DNA from: Hyphomicrobiales bacterium
GTDB taxonomy: Bacteria; Pseudomonadota; Alphaproteobacteria; Rhizobiales; Beijerinckiaceae
Assembly (NCBI GenBank): GCA_900473415.1
Contig: UCLR01000004.1
Span: 1-64,000 of the forward strand
Direction of reading: 5' to 3'
Length of the DNA stretch: 64,000 nucleotides
Position 1 is the first letter of the stretch; each line of letters opens with the position of its first letter. Shown in pieces: positions 49,103-57,311 of this stretch. The translations under genes and the position numbers were made by a program. The notes under the pieces are model-generated. The model was not told the origin of the DNA, searched no databases, and saw nothing but the letters and a program-made list of their open reading frames with translations.

Positions 49103-49519
49103 GCTGAAGCTCCTTTACACCACGGTTTGACGGCTGCCTTTGCTCTCAAGTGGCTTGGGTCAGCGACAGGAACGACGTTAGACGGCTCCTCTTGCTGATC
49201 AGTTAAGCCGATCGAAGAATTAGGGCGTCGGGAAAATGGTCTTTCCCGTGGTTAACGCGCAATTGATTGTTTGCCTTCGGGTTAGAATCTCAGATTTAGC
49301 CGCAGCTCGCGAAACTCTAATCGGTAAATGAGACATTTAATCGATGCTAGATGCACGATTGAACGGTTCGGTCTGATCGAATTGTTGCGGATTGTCGGCC
49401 AGCTTCTGTTCCGTCGGACCGGAGCGCGTCGAGCGAAAGCGCTGGGGCCGCCTGGTTTTAGGCTTTGATTCATCATTTTGCGCTTCTCTGGTGCCGTCAC
49501 AAAGCTTTGAGGCGCCGCC
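49103..49519. other. AT-richer divergent intergenic region of the Tad locus
   Basis: 417 bases with no coding potential that I accept. It separates the minus-strand pilin from the plus-strand CpaC-N-domain gene and should hold both promoters. It contains a CtrA-like box (49252-49266), an inverted repeat gggaaa-atggtc-tttccc (49230-49247) and several TTAA motifs. It is noticeably richer in A and T than its surroundings. Confidence 0.7.
49252..49266. promoter_or_regulatory. CtrA-like box in the pilin upstream region
   Basis: TTAA (49252-49255), seven bases, TTGA (49263-49266): one mismatch to TTAA-N7-TTAA. It is 150 bases upstream of the pilin ATG and 254 bases upstream of the divergent gene at 49520. 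Confidence 0.4.
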
Positions 49520-50026
49520 ATGTCGACCAATTGCATTCCTGACGGGCATCGCCGGCACGGGCTCTGGACGGTTGCCATGGCCTTGATGTCGGCCGTTCTT
49601 GTGGGGTCTGCGGCGCAGGCCGCTCCGCAGGACACGCCGGGCGACAGCGTTCTCGTCCTGGTCGATCATGCCAAGGTGGTGCGGCTGCCCGAGAAGGCTC
49701 GCACCGTCATCGTCGGCAATCCCGCCATCGCCGACGTCACTCTCCAGCGCAACGGCGTCATGGTGGTGACGGGCAAGAGCTTCGGCGTCACCAATCTGAT
49801 CGCTCTCGATTCGAGCGGCACGCTGCTTGCCGAGTCGCTGGTGCGGGTCAGTGCGGCGTCGGACGCCCTGCTCACGGTCCAGCGTGGCATGGAGCGGGAG
49901 AGCTATTCCTGCACCCCGGTTTGCCAGCCCTCGCTGCAGCTTGGCGATGCGCAGAAATATTTCGGCGATACCGGCACCCAGGCGGAGCGTCGCAATGCCA
50001 TGGCGACCGGCGGAGACTCCAAGTGA
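49520..50026 (+). CDS. Secreted protein with CpaC-type pilus-assembly N-terminal domain
   Basis: 168 residues. Signal peptide with a central hydrophobic stretch (WTVAMALMSAVLVGSAAQA). The mature protein is one domain like the N-terminus of CpaC (VVRLPEKARTVIVGNPAIAD, VMVVTGKSFGVTNLIALDSS) and lacks any secretin core. A C-terminal extension has two cysteines in YSCTPVCQPSLQLGD. It probably supports or modulates secretin assembly in the periplasm. It is the first of three plus-strand genes divergent from the pilin. The domain is recognised; the exact role is not known. Confidence 0.88.
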   Translation: MSTNCIPDGHRRHGLWTVAMALMSAVLVGSAAQAAPQDTPGDSVLVLVDHAKVVRLPEKARTVIVGNPAIADVTLQRNGVMVVTGKSFGVTNLIALDSSGTLLAESLVRVSAASDALLTVQRGMERESYSCTPVCQPSLQLGDAQKYFGDTGTQAERRNAMATGGDSK

Positions 50027-50252
50027 GGCACGTCCTCCGTTTCTGATCCTGCACGGCGCCTTCCGGGCGGACCTCTCGTTCTGGATAGGAAACGCGCGCG
50101 TGAGTCCCGCCGCCGCTCGGCGCGAGGGGCGCCCGATAAGGTAAATCGAATCTTCACCCTGCTTTTCGTGGGGGCGGGACGCCTCTAACCGATCGGAAAT
50201 TCTTTTGCCCTAGAGATGGTTTGTCCGAGCCCGACGCTCGACGAGGCCATCG

Positions 50253-50870
50253 ATGTCCGAACGGAAAACAGAAACCGTGGGTTCCGCAGGCGAGGCCGGG
50301 CCTCAGGCCAAAAGCCGCAACTGGCGCGTATTTCGCCGCTTCGGGCGGTCCCAGGACGGCGCGGCCGCGATGGAGTTCGGCTTTGTCGCGCTGCCCTTTC
50401 TGATGCTGCTCTGGGCGATCTTCGAGACGGCGCTCATGTTCTGGACCAATCAGGTCCTGGAAGAGGCGCTGTCGCAGGCATCGCGCTCGGTGCTGACTGG
50501 CCAGTCGCGCAGCCTCTACGCCTCCAGCAACGCCGCCACCAACGCGGCGGCCTTTCGCGACGCGGTTTGTGCGCGCGCGCCCTTGCGCCTCATCGATTGC
50601 AGCAAGCTCAGCATCGACGTGCGCAGCTACGCCGACTTCGGCGCGGCCAGTTCTGGCACCGCCAGTAACAACCCGTTGGCGGGCGGCAAGCTCGACACCA
50701 GCAGCTTCTCCTACAGCCAGCCGGCCTCCGGCCAGATCGTCGTGATCAGGGCCGTGCTGGACTACAAGCTCTTTCTCACGAGCTGGGCTTCGGCTTCGCT
50801 CGCCAATATCGGGTCCGGCCATCGCGGTCTGGTCGCAAGCATCGCCTTCCGGACGGAGCCCTTCGTCTGA
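50253..50870 (+). CDS. tadE: TadE-family pseudopilin
   Basis: 205 residues. After a basic N-terminal region the TadE motif appears (DGAAAMEFGFVALPFLMLLW near 45-64): a prepilin-like sequence with Glu in the hydrophobic helix. The C-terminal ~130 residues are periplasmic with two cysteines (AVCARAPLRLIDCSK). TadE proteins are minor pseudopilins processed by the prepilin peptidase. The start follows GACGAGG. Its stop overlaps the next gene's ATG by one base. Confidence 0.9.
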   Translation: MSERKTETVGSAGEAGPQAKSRNWRVFRRFGRSQDGAAAMEFGFVALPFLMLLWAIFETALMFWTNQVLEEALSQASRSVLTGQSRSLYASSNAATNAAAFRDAVCARAPLRLIDCSKLSIDVRSYADFGAASSGTASNNPLAGGKLDTSSFSYSQPASGQIVVIRAVLDYKLFLTSWASASLANIGSGHRGLVASIAFRTEPFV

Positions 50871-51481
50871 TGTCGAATTCAATGGACAAGAAGCGCACTC
50901 CGCATCTCTGGCGCCGCTTCCGCGACGCGCATGATGGGGTGGCGGCCGTCGAATTTGCCATGGTGTTGCCCGTGCTGTTGGTCGCCTATTTCGGCATGGT
51001 CGACGTCGCGCAACTCGTGATGGCCAACCGCAAGGTCACCCAGCTCACGTCGACTCTGAGCGATCTCACCGCCCGCCTGCAGACGGCTCCCGTCTCCGAG
51101 ATCGTCAACATCTTCGGCGCCGCCAGCACGGTCCTGCTGCCTTATGATGCGAGTAAGGCCAGCATGGTCATCTCCAGTGTCATCGTCGACTCCGCCGGCG
51201 TCGGCCGGGTCTGCTGGAGCAGCAGCCATCCGGCCGGCACGCCCGCGCCGGCCCGTGGCACAACCGTCTCCTTGCCCGACAGCGCCAAGGTTCCGAACAC
51301 GTCGGTGATCATGGCGAGCGCGAGCTATCGCTTCACGCCGGTCTTGGGCGAGGTCATCGTCGGCACGGTGACGCTCGGCAACCATCCGATCTTCACGCGG
51401 CCACGCAACGGCAAGGCGGACGGCAGCAGCAGTATCGAGCAGATCGTCCGCAGCGACGTCACGGGTTGCCCCGGCTACTGA
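50870..51481 (+). CDS. TadE/TadG-like pseudopilin
   Basis: 203 residues. Basic N-terminus, then the pseudopilin motif HDGVAAVEFAMVLPVLLVAY near 21-40, and a periplasmic part with ASTVLLPYDASKASMVISSV and a C-terminal SDVTGCPGY. It is translationally coupled to the preceding tadE. It is too short for a classical TadG with a von Willebrand domain. Its last 23 bases overlap the 3' end of the convergent ribokinase gene. Confidence 0.88.
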   Translation: MSNSMDKKRTPHLWRRFRDAHDGVAAVEFAMVLPVLLVAYFGMVDVAQLVMANRKVTQLTSTLSDLTARLQTAPVSEIVNIFGAASTVLLPYDASKASMVISSVIVDSAGVGRVCWSSSHPAGTPAPARGTTVSLPDSAKVPNTSVIMASASYRFTPVLGEVIVGTVTLGNHPIFTRPRNGKADGSSSIEQIVRSDVTGCPGY

Positions 51482-52391
51482 GCCGGGTCGCCTCTTCGCT
51501 GGCGAGAGTCGCGATCTCGGCCCCATAGGGAATGCTCGGCTGCGCGCCGGGACGGGTGCAGGCGAGCGAGCCGGCGGCCAACCCATGGCGCAGCGCCCGC
51601 GCGAAATCGCCGTCATCGGCCAGCGCTGCCGCGAAGGCGCCGGTGAAGCTGTCTCCCGCCGCGACCGTGTCGACGACCGCAACCTGCGGAGCCGGCAGGC
51701 GGTGCCGGACGCCGCCCTGCCAGGCGACGACGCCCCCTGCACCGAGTGTCGCGATCGCAGCGATGCCGCGCTCGGCGTCGAGCCTCTGCGCGATGTCCTC
51801 CGGCTCCCGCTGCGGCCATCCCAGTGACTGCGCGAGGACCAGCGCCTCATGCTCGTTGACGATCATGATGTCGAGACAGGCGAGAAGTGCGGCGGCTGGC
51901 GCTTCCGCCGGAGCGAGGTTCAGGATCACGCGCCCGCCGGCGGCCTTCATGGCCTGCGCCGCGGCGATGCTCACGGCGGCCGGAACCTCGCATTGCAGCA
52001 GCAGGATGTCCTTCGTGCCGAGCGGCATCCGTCGCAAGGCGTCGGGCTCGGCGGCCGCGTTGGCGCCTGCCGCGACAATGATCTGGTTGGCGCCGTCGCG
52101 GTCGATCGCGATGAAGGCCGCGCCCGTGGGCTCAGCGAGCCGGGCGACGCCGGAGAGATCGACGCCCTCCGCCGCCAGCAGGGCGAGCGCCGCCTCGCCG
52201 AAGCCGTCGCGCCCGACAGCGCCGACCAGCGCCACATCGGCGCCCGCGCGCCGCGCCGCAAGCGCCTGATTGGCGCCCTTGCCGCCGGGATGGACGGCGT
52301 ATCCGGGGCCGAGCACGGTCTCACCTGCGCCGGGCAGCCGCTCGACCGGCGTCACCAGGTCGATGTTGATCGAGCCGAAGACGATGATCAT
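51459..52391 (-). CDS. rbsK: Ribokinase (PfkB family)
   Basis: 310 residues. Phosphorylates ribose at O5. The PfkB signatures are present: HPGGKGANQALAARRAGADV near 32-51 and the C-terminal DTVAAGDSFTGAFAAALA with the catalytic Asp. NEHEALVLAQ and the SINIDLV start also match RbsK. Its start overlaps the dgoK stop (4 bases), so the two kinases are coupled. No ribose transporter is adjacent, so a different sugar is possible. The 3' end overlaps the convergent pseudopilin gene. Confidence 0.92.
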   Translation of the reverse strand: MIIVFGSINIDLVTPVERLPGAGETVLGPGYAVHPGGKGANQALAARRAGADVALVGAVGRDGFGEAALALLAAEGVDLSGVARLAEPTGAAFIAIDRDGANQIIVAAGANAAAEPDALRRMPLGTKDILLLQCEVPAAVSIAAAQAMKAAGGRVILNLAPAEAPAAALLACLDIMIVNEHEALVLAQSLGWPQREPEDIAQRLDAERGIAAIATLGAGGVVAWQGGVRHRLPAPQVAVVDTVAAGDSFTGAFAAALADDGDFARALRHGLAAGSLACTRPGAQPSIPYGAEIATLASEEATRLSSRGNP

Positions 52392-53284
52392 GCGGCAAGG
52401 CCGGAGGAGAGGCGCCTGACGCCTGCGATGAAGGCCGCTTCCGGCGTGACCGTGCGGACTTTCAGGCCAGCGGCCTCCAGCTCGCCGCCATAGCTCTCGC
52501 CGAGCGCCCCGTCGGCGACGAGATGGACCTCGGCGCTGTGACCGAACAAGGCCTGCGCCCCCGCGATCTCCTGCCCGACCAGTAGTGCCGAGAGATAGGG
52601 GCCGACGGCCCCGCCCGGCATGCGGCCGGCCAGGACCTCGGTGCGAGACGCGAAGATGCTGTTGAGCAGCCCGCCGGCCCGGCTGACGGCCGCCCGGCCG
52701 CGGGCGGCGCCCTCAACTGTGTCGGTTCCGGCAGGTGCCTCGGCCAGTCGGCTCAGGATCGAGCTGTCGCGCAGCAGACCGTAGACCTCTCCGGTCATGA
52801 AGCTCGCGAAGCGGGTGATGCGCCCGCCCTTGATCTCGGCCCATTTCGAGTGGGTGCCGGGCAGGCAGGCGATGCCGTCCGTCAGGCCGAGGCCGACGAT
52901 CAGTGTTTCCTCGCCGCGCATGACGTCGAAGGCGCCCTCGTCGCAGCTCAGCCCCGGCAGGATGGTGGCGGTCGTATTCTTGTCGAGTTCGACCTGGATC
53001 GCCGCGGCCGCGATCTCCTCCGGCGAGGCGGGACAGGCGACATAGGCCGCCTCGATCCAGCCATTGCGGCTGCCGACCATGCCGGCGAGCAGGATCGACG
53101 CGTCGGGAGCGGCGCGCCGGAAATCTCCGGCCAGCGTCTCGAAGGCGGCGGGATAGCCGCCGGCCGGCACCGACTGAATACCCTGATCGGCGATGCGCCG
53201 CTGCAGCACCTCGCCCGTTTCCGAGATCAGGAAGGCGCGCGCGCGGGTCGTGCCCCAGTCGAGCGCGATCAGAGGTTTGGGCAT
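52388..53284 (-). CDS. dgoK: 2-dehydro-3-deoxygalactonokinase (DgoK family)
   Basis: 298 residues from ATG 53284. Phosphorylates 2-keto-3-deoxygalactonate in the De Ley-Doudoroff galactose pathway. Family signs are IALDWGTTRARAFLI at the start, LLAGMVGSRNGWIEAAYVAC, the GIACLPGTHSKWAEI region near 150-165 and SFMTGEVYGLL. The usual partner, KDPGal aldolase (dgoA), is absent here; a ribokinase follows instead. Divergent from an aldose-1-epimerase, which fits galactose use. Confidence 0.93.
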   Translation of the reverse strand: MPKPLIALDWGTTRARAFLISETGEVLQRRIADQGIQSVPAGGYPAAFETLAGDFRRAAPDASILLAGMVGSRNGWIEAAYVACPASPEEIAAAAIQVELDKNTTATILPGLSCDEGAFDVMRGEETLIVGLGLTDGIACLPGTHSKWAEIKGGRITRFASFMTGEVYGLLRDSSILSRLAEAPAGTDTVEGAARGRAAVSRAGGLLNSIFASRTEVLAGRMPGGAVGPYLSALLVGQEIAGAQALFGHSAEVHLVADGALGESYGGELEAAGLKVRTVTPEAAFIAGVRRLSSGLAA

Positions 53285-53349
53285 GGCAGGTTCCGGCACG
53301 GCAGCTTGAAAAGGGCGCAACTTTCTTTGCCGCGTTGGCCCCGGTCAAG

Positions 53350-53368
53350 AGCGGCGTCTTGCGCCGCT
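53350..53368. promoter_or_regulatory. Hairpin in the dgoK/epimerase divergent region
   Basis: agcggcg (53350-53356), loop tcttg, cgccgct (53362-53368). A perfect 7-base stem between the two divergent starts; it could be an operator or leader hairpin for the epimerase mRNA. Role unknown. Confidence 0.3.
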
Positions 53369-53411
53369 CACGCAGCCGCGGCAACGCTCCCAGGGGAAAT
53401 TGACGAATCGG

Positions 53412-54305
53412 ATGGGTGCGATGCTCGAATTGCAGGCTGGTGGCCTCGAAGCCACGCTCGTTCCAGAGGCGGGCGGCATCGTCTCCCGCCTGACCTGGCG
53501 CGGTCCGGACGGGCGCCTGCACGACGTCCTGCGTTCGTCACCGGGCGAGGAGGCTTCGACCGCCGCGCCGAACTTCTTCGGCACATGGGCCATGCTGCCT
53601 TTTGCCAACCGCGCCTTCGGCAGCGTCGTCGACGATGGCAAGCGTCGTTTCCTGGTTGCTGCGAACGATGCGAACGGCACCATCCATGGTTTCGGCTGGC
53701 AGTCGGCCTGGCAGGTCCTGGATCACGGCCGCTCGCGCGCCGTGCTCGAGCATCGCCGAACCGAAGGCCCGGACCCTTACCGCTATCGCGCACGGCAGGA
53801 CGTCATCCTCGACGAAGCGGGCATGACCATCCGCTTCTCGATCGTGAACGAGGCGCAGGCGACGCTGCCCTTCGGCATGGGGCACCATCCCTGGTTTCCT
53901 TGCGCTGCCGATACGCGCCTTGCCCTTCATGCTGAGGGCGCGCTGGTCTTCGGCGAGGCTTTTCGCGCGACAGGGCAGCAGGCTTTTCCCGATGGCGGCC
54001 CCTATGCGCAGGCTCCTGTCTTCCGGTCCACGGAGGTCACGGCCTGGAGCTTCATCGGCTGGGACGGCCGAGCCCGCGTCGAGACGCCCTCGACGGGACT
54101 GGCAATTGCGCTGACCGCGAGCGAGAACCTGAACTGCCCGGTCGTCTGGGCGCCGGCTGGGGCGGATTTCCTCTGCGTCGAGCCGCAGAGCCACGCCATC
54201 GGCGCACCGAGCGAGCCGGCTGCGCGCCTGGCCGCGCCGTTGCGGCAGCTTGCCCCGGGCGAGAGGCTGGAAGGCTGGCTCCGGATTGCGCCGGAAGCGA
54301 TCTAG
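53412..54305 (+). CDS. Aldose 1-epimerase family protein
   Basis: 297 residues from ATG 53412; a TTG at 53400 and an ATG at 53421 are alternatives. Interconverts anomers of hexoses. The epimerase fold shows GGIVSRLTWRGPDG, GTWAMLPFANRAF, the His regions GTIHGFGWQ and GMGHHPWFP, and the catalytic Glu region DFLCVEPQSHAI. It is divergent from dgoK-rbsK, consistent with sugar catabolism. It ends on a shared CTAG with the convergent transpeptidase gene, so both stop codons overlap. Confidence 0.9.
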   Translation: MGAMLELQAGGLEATLVPEAGGIVSRLTWRGPDGRLHDVLRSSPGEEASTAAPNFFGTWAMLPFANRAFGSVVDDGKRRFLVAANDANGTIHGFGWQSAWQVLDHGRSRAVLEHRRTEGPDPYRYRARQDVILDEAGMTIRFSIVNEAQATLPFGMGHHPWFPCAADTRLALHAEGALVFGEAFRATGQQAFPDGGPYAQAPVFRSTEVTAWSFIGWDGRARVETPSTGLAIALTASENLNCPVVWAPAGADFLCVEPQSHAIGAPSEPAARLAAPLRQLAPGERLEGWLRIAPEAI

Positions 54306-54982
54306 CGCCAGCCGCCGCTGCTCGGATAGCTCGGATAATAGGGCTGGTAGCCATAGACGCCGGCCGGCAGGGTCGGCCGCAGCAGGATCTGCCCGCGCGC
54401 CGCTTCCCAGCCGTTCTGACGCTGCTGCGCGACCGTGATGTCATGATGGCGCTGCTTCGCCTTGGCGATCGTGCTCTTGGTCGAGGCAGCCTTCGTGAAC
54501 TTCGTCTTGGACGTCCCCGACGCCTTGGCGAAGCGCGACAGGCCGTCGTTTTGCGAGCCGTTCAGCGCGATCCGGGTCTCGCCGAAGCCGTGTTTCCGCA
54601 CCAGCGCGAAGAGCTTGGCGGCATTGGCCGGATGCAGGCGGATGCAGCCATGCGAAGCGGGCCGGCCGAGCGCGCCGACGGCCGTCGTGCCGTGGATCGC
54701 ATAGCCGCCGCGGAAGAACACCGAATGGGGCATCGCCCCGTCGTATTTGCGCGAATACCAACTCTTTTCGAGCCGGATCGGCCGGTAGACGCCGGTCGGC
54801 GAGCGGAAGCCCTTGCGGCCGGAAGAGATCTTCCAGTCATAGGCTTCGCCATCGGTGGTGGTCACGCGCATGCGCTGGGCGGCGAGGTCGATCTTGACGT
54901 CGATACCGGCTTGGGCGGCGCTTCCGAACAGGGTCAGGATCAGGACGGCGAGGCAACCGAGAAGGCGTCGCATCACTCTCAC
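54302..54982 (-). CDS. L,D-transpeptidase (YkuD domain)
   Basis: 226 residues with a signal peptide (MRVMRRLLGCLAVLILTLFG, then SAAQA). It crosslinks peptidoglycan or attaches proteins to it. The YkuD catalytic motif is intact: H97 in YAIHGTT and C113 in ASHGCIRLHP. The C-terminal third is a Lys/Thr/Ser-rich linker followed by a Tyr/Pro-rich end (YGYQPYYPSYPSSGGWR), probably disordered or wall-binding. The gene is monocistronic. Confidence 0.94.
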   Translation of the reverse strand: MRVMRRLLGCLAVLILTLFGSAAQAGIDVKIDLAAQRMRVTTTDGEAYDWKISSGRKGFRSPTGVYRPIRLEKSWYSRKYDGAMPHSVFFRGGYAIHGTTAVGALGRPASHGCIRLHPANAAKLFALVRKHGFGETRIALNGSQNDGLSRFAKASGTSKTKFTKAASTKSTIAKAKQRHHDITVAQQRQNGWEAARGQILLRPTLPAGVYGYQPYYPSYPSSGGWR

Positions 54983-55104
54983 TCCATCGACACAACAACT
55001 GGGTGAGGCAACCGGGACGCCCCCAAAGCCCGCCGCCGCTGACTCTAGGAAAGCCCTGTGGGGGAGGATTGTAAAGCGCGAAGCCGGATCGTGGTTTCCG
55101 CCTG

Positions 55105-55950
55105 TCAGATCATCGGCAGCGAATGCGGCTTGCGGCCGAGCGGGAAAGCGGCGTCGATCCTGGCGATTTCCGCCGCCGAAAGCGCAAGCCCCAGCGCTTC
55201 GGCGTTCTCCTCGACATGGGCCGTTCTGCCGGCCTTCGGGATCGCAAAGACGCTCGTTCGCCGCGTCAGGAAGGCAAGCGCGACCTGCCGGGCCGTCGCG
55301 CCATGCGCTGTGGCGATCTCGGCCAGCAGCTTGCCCTGGGTGCTGCCGGGTTCGGGGAAGTCGTCATGGCCGAAGGGGCTGTAGGCGGTGACGGCGACGC
55401 CGTTGCGCTCGCTCCAGGGGATGACGGCGTGCTCGATGGCGCGCTCGCGCAAATGATAGAGCACCTGGTTGCAGGCGATCCTGCCCTTGCCGGCCGCCCT
55501 CAGAGCCTCGTCGAGATCGTCCTCGTCGAAATTGCTGACGCCCCAGGAGAGGATCTTGCCCTCCTGCTTCAGCGCCTCGAAGGCGGCGAAGGTCTCCGCG
55601 AGTGGGTGGGGCCCGCGCCAATGCAGCAGGTAGCAGTCGAGCCGATCGGTCTTGAGATGCTTCAGTGAGCGCTCGCAGGCCGCACGCACGCCCTGCCGCG
55701 AGGCGTTGTGCGGCAGCACCTTCGAGACGAGGAAGACCCCTTCGCGCCGCCCGGTGATGGCCTCGCCGATGATCGCTTCGGAGCGGCCGTCGCCATACAT
55801 CTCGGCGGTGTCGATATGGGAAAGGCCGAGATCGAGCCCGCGCCTGAGAGCCGCGATCGCCTCACGCTTGTCGCCCTGCTCGATATACCAGCTGCCCTGG
55901 CCGATCTGTTCGATTGCCTGTCCGGTGGAACCGAAAACGTGACGTGCCAT
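55105..55950 (-). CDS. Aldo/keto reductase
   Basis: 281 residues. A monomeric NADPH-dependent carbonyl reductase. The catalytic tetrad is visible: Asp and Tyr in HIDTAEMYGDGRSE, Lys in VFLVSKVLP and His in CYLLHWRGPHP. The C-terminal FAIPKAGRTAHVEENAEAL is the cofactor-binding segment. It lies 12 bases downstream of folC and may be the last gene of the trpA-accD-folC run. The substrate is unknown. Confidence 0.93.
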   Translation of the reverse strand: MARHVFGSTGQAIEQIGQGSWYIEQGDKREAIAALRRGLDLGLSHIDTAEMYGDGRSEAIIGEAITGRREGVFLVSKVLPHNASRQGVRAACERSLKHLKTDRLDCYLLHWRGPHPLAETFAAFEALKQEGKILSWGVSNFDEDDLDEALRAAGKGRIACNQVLYHLRERAIEHAVIPWSERNGVAVTAYSPFGHDDFPEPGSTQGKLLAEIATAHGATARQVALAFLTRRTSVFAIPKAGRTAHVEENAEALGLALSAAEIARIDAAFPLGRKPHSLPMI

Positions 55951-55962
55951 GGGCGCCTCCCT

Positions 55963-57285
55963 TTAGGTCGGCGGCGTGCCGTTGGCCGAGAGCACTTCGC
56001 CGGCGAGATAGAGCGAGCCGCAGATCAGGACGCGCGGCGGCGCCGGCCAGTCCCGCTCGGCGATAGCGCGCAGCGCCTGCTCGACCGAGCCGGAGGCTTC
56101 GGCGGCGAGTCCGGCGCTGCGGGCCGCCTCCGCGACCTCCTCGGGCGAGCGCGCGGCGAGCGCGTTCTGGATCGGCACGGCATAGAGCGCCTGCGCCAGC
56201 CCCTTGAAATGGCCGAGTGTCGCGACCGCATCCTTGGTCGAAAGCAGGCCAGCGATCATCACCAGCGGCGCGGGATTGCGGTCGGCGAGATCGGCCATCG
56301 CCTGGGCGAGCACGCGCCCGCCATCGGGGTTGTGGCCGCCATCGAGCCAGAGCTCGGCGCGCGGTGGGATCAGCTCGGCGAGCCGCCCGCGCGCCAGGCG
56401 CTGCAGCCGCGCCGGCCAGTCGGCATGGCGCATGCCCTCCTCGAAGGCGCGCGTCGGCAGCCCGCCATAGCCGGCCGCGCGCAGCGCCGCGATCGCGGTA
56501 CCGGCATTGACATGCTGGTGGCGGCCGGCGAGCCGCGGCAGCGGCAGGTCGAGCAGCCCGTCCTGGTCCTCGTAAACGAGCCTTCCGCCCGCCTCATGGA
56601 CGTTGAAGTCCTGCGCGCCGATCAGGATCTTCGAGGCCCCGGTGCGCTCGGCCGCGGCTTCGAGCACGGCGGTCGGCTCCGGCTCCTGAGGCGCGATCAC
56701 GGCCGGCGCGCCACGCTTGAAGATGCCGGCCTTTTCGCCGGCGATCTTGGTGACGGTGTCGCCGAGATATTCGGAATGGTCGAGGGAGACCGGCGTCACC
56801 ACCGTGCAGGCCGGGTGGGCGATGATGTTGGTGGCATCGAAGCGCCCGCCAAGCCCCACTTCCAGCAGCAGCACATCGGCCGGATTCTCGGCGAAAAGCA
56901 GCATGGCCGCTGCCGTCGTCATCTCGAAGAAGGTGATCGGATCGCCGGCATTGATGCGCTCGCAGCGCTCCAGCGCCTCGACGAGCTTGTCTTCGTCGAC
57001 GAAATGGCCGCCGCCGGGTGCGCCCAGCCGGATGCGCTCATGGAAGCGCACCAGATGCGGCGAGATATAGACATGGACCCTCAGGCCCGCCGCCTCGAGG
57101 ATCGCCCGCATGAAGGCGATGGTCGAGCCCTTGCCGTTGGTGCCGGCGACATGGATCACCGGCGGCAGGCGCTTCTGCGGGTCGCCAAGGCGTTCCAGCA
57201 GCGTGAGGATACGGCCGAGCGAAAGGTCGATCAGCTTGGGATGCAGCGCCATGAAGCGCGCGAGCAGCGTGTCGGAGGACCCCAT
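55963..57285 (-). CDS. folC: Bifunctional folylpolyglutamate/dihydrofolate synthase FolC
   Basis: 440 residues from ATG 57285. Adds glutamate to dihydropteroate and folates. P-loop HVAGTNGKGSTIAF at 45-58, the SPHLVRFHERIRL omega-loop region, LEVGLGGRFDATN and SLDHSEYLGDTVTKIAGEKA, and the C-terminal WLDGGHNPDGG. The frame stays open far upstream, overlapping accD, but the recognisable start and the accD stop define the boundary. accD lies 26 bases upstream in the same direction. Confidence 0.97.
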   Translation of the reverse strand: MGSSDTLLARFMALHPKLIDLSLGRILTLLERLGDPQKRLPPVIHVAGTNGKGSTIAFMRAILEAAGLRVHVYISPHLVRFHERIRLGAPGGGHFVDEDKLVEALERCERINAGDPITFFEMTTAAAMLLFAENPADVLLLEVGLGGRFDATNIIAHPACTVVTPVSLDHSEYLGDTVTKIAGEKAGIFKRGAPAVIAPQEPEPTAVLEAAAERTGASKILIGAQDFNVHEAGGRLVYEDQDGLLDLPLPRLAGRHQHVNAGTAIAALRAAGYGGLPTRAFEEGMRHADWPARLQRLARGRLAELIPPRAELWLDGGHNPDGGRVLAQAMADLADRNPAPLVMIAGLLSTKDAVATLGHFKGLAQALYAVPIQNALAARSPEEVAEAARSAGLAAEASGSVEQALRAIAERDWPAPPRVLICGSLYLAGEVLSANGTPPT

Positions 57286-57311
57286 GGCGCGACCGTCCAG
57301 GTGAGCCGGGC

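Noticed and set aside
49103-49260. Sigma-54 promoter for the pilin
   Set aside because: A GG...GC pair with TTGCT is seen near 49185-49198, but the GG-to-GC spacing is eight instead of ten bases.
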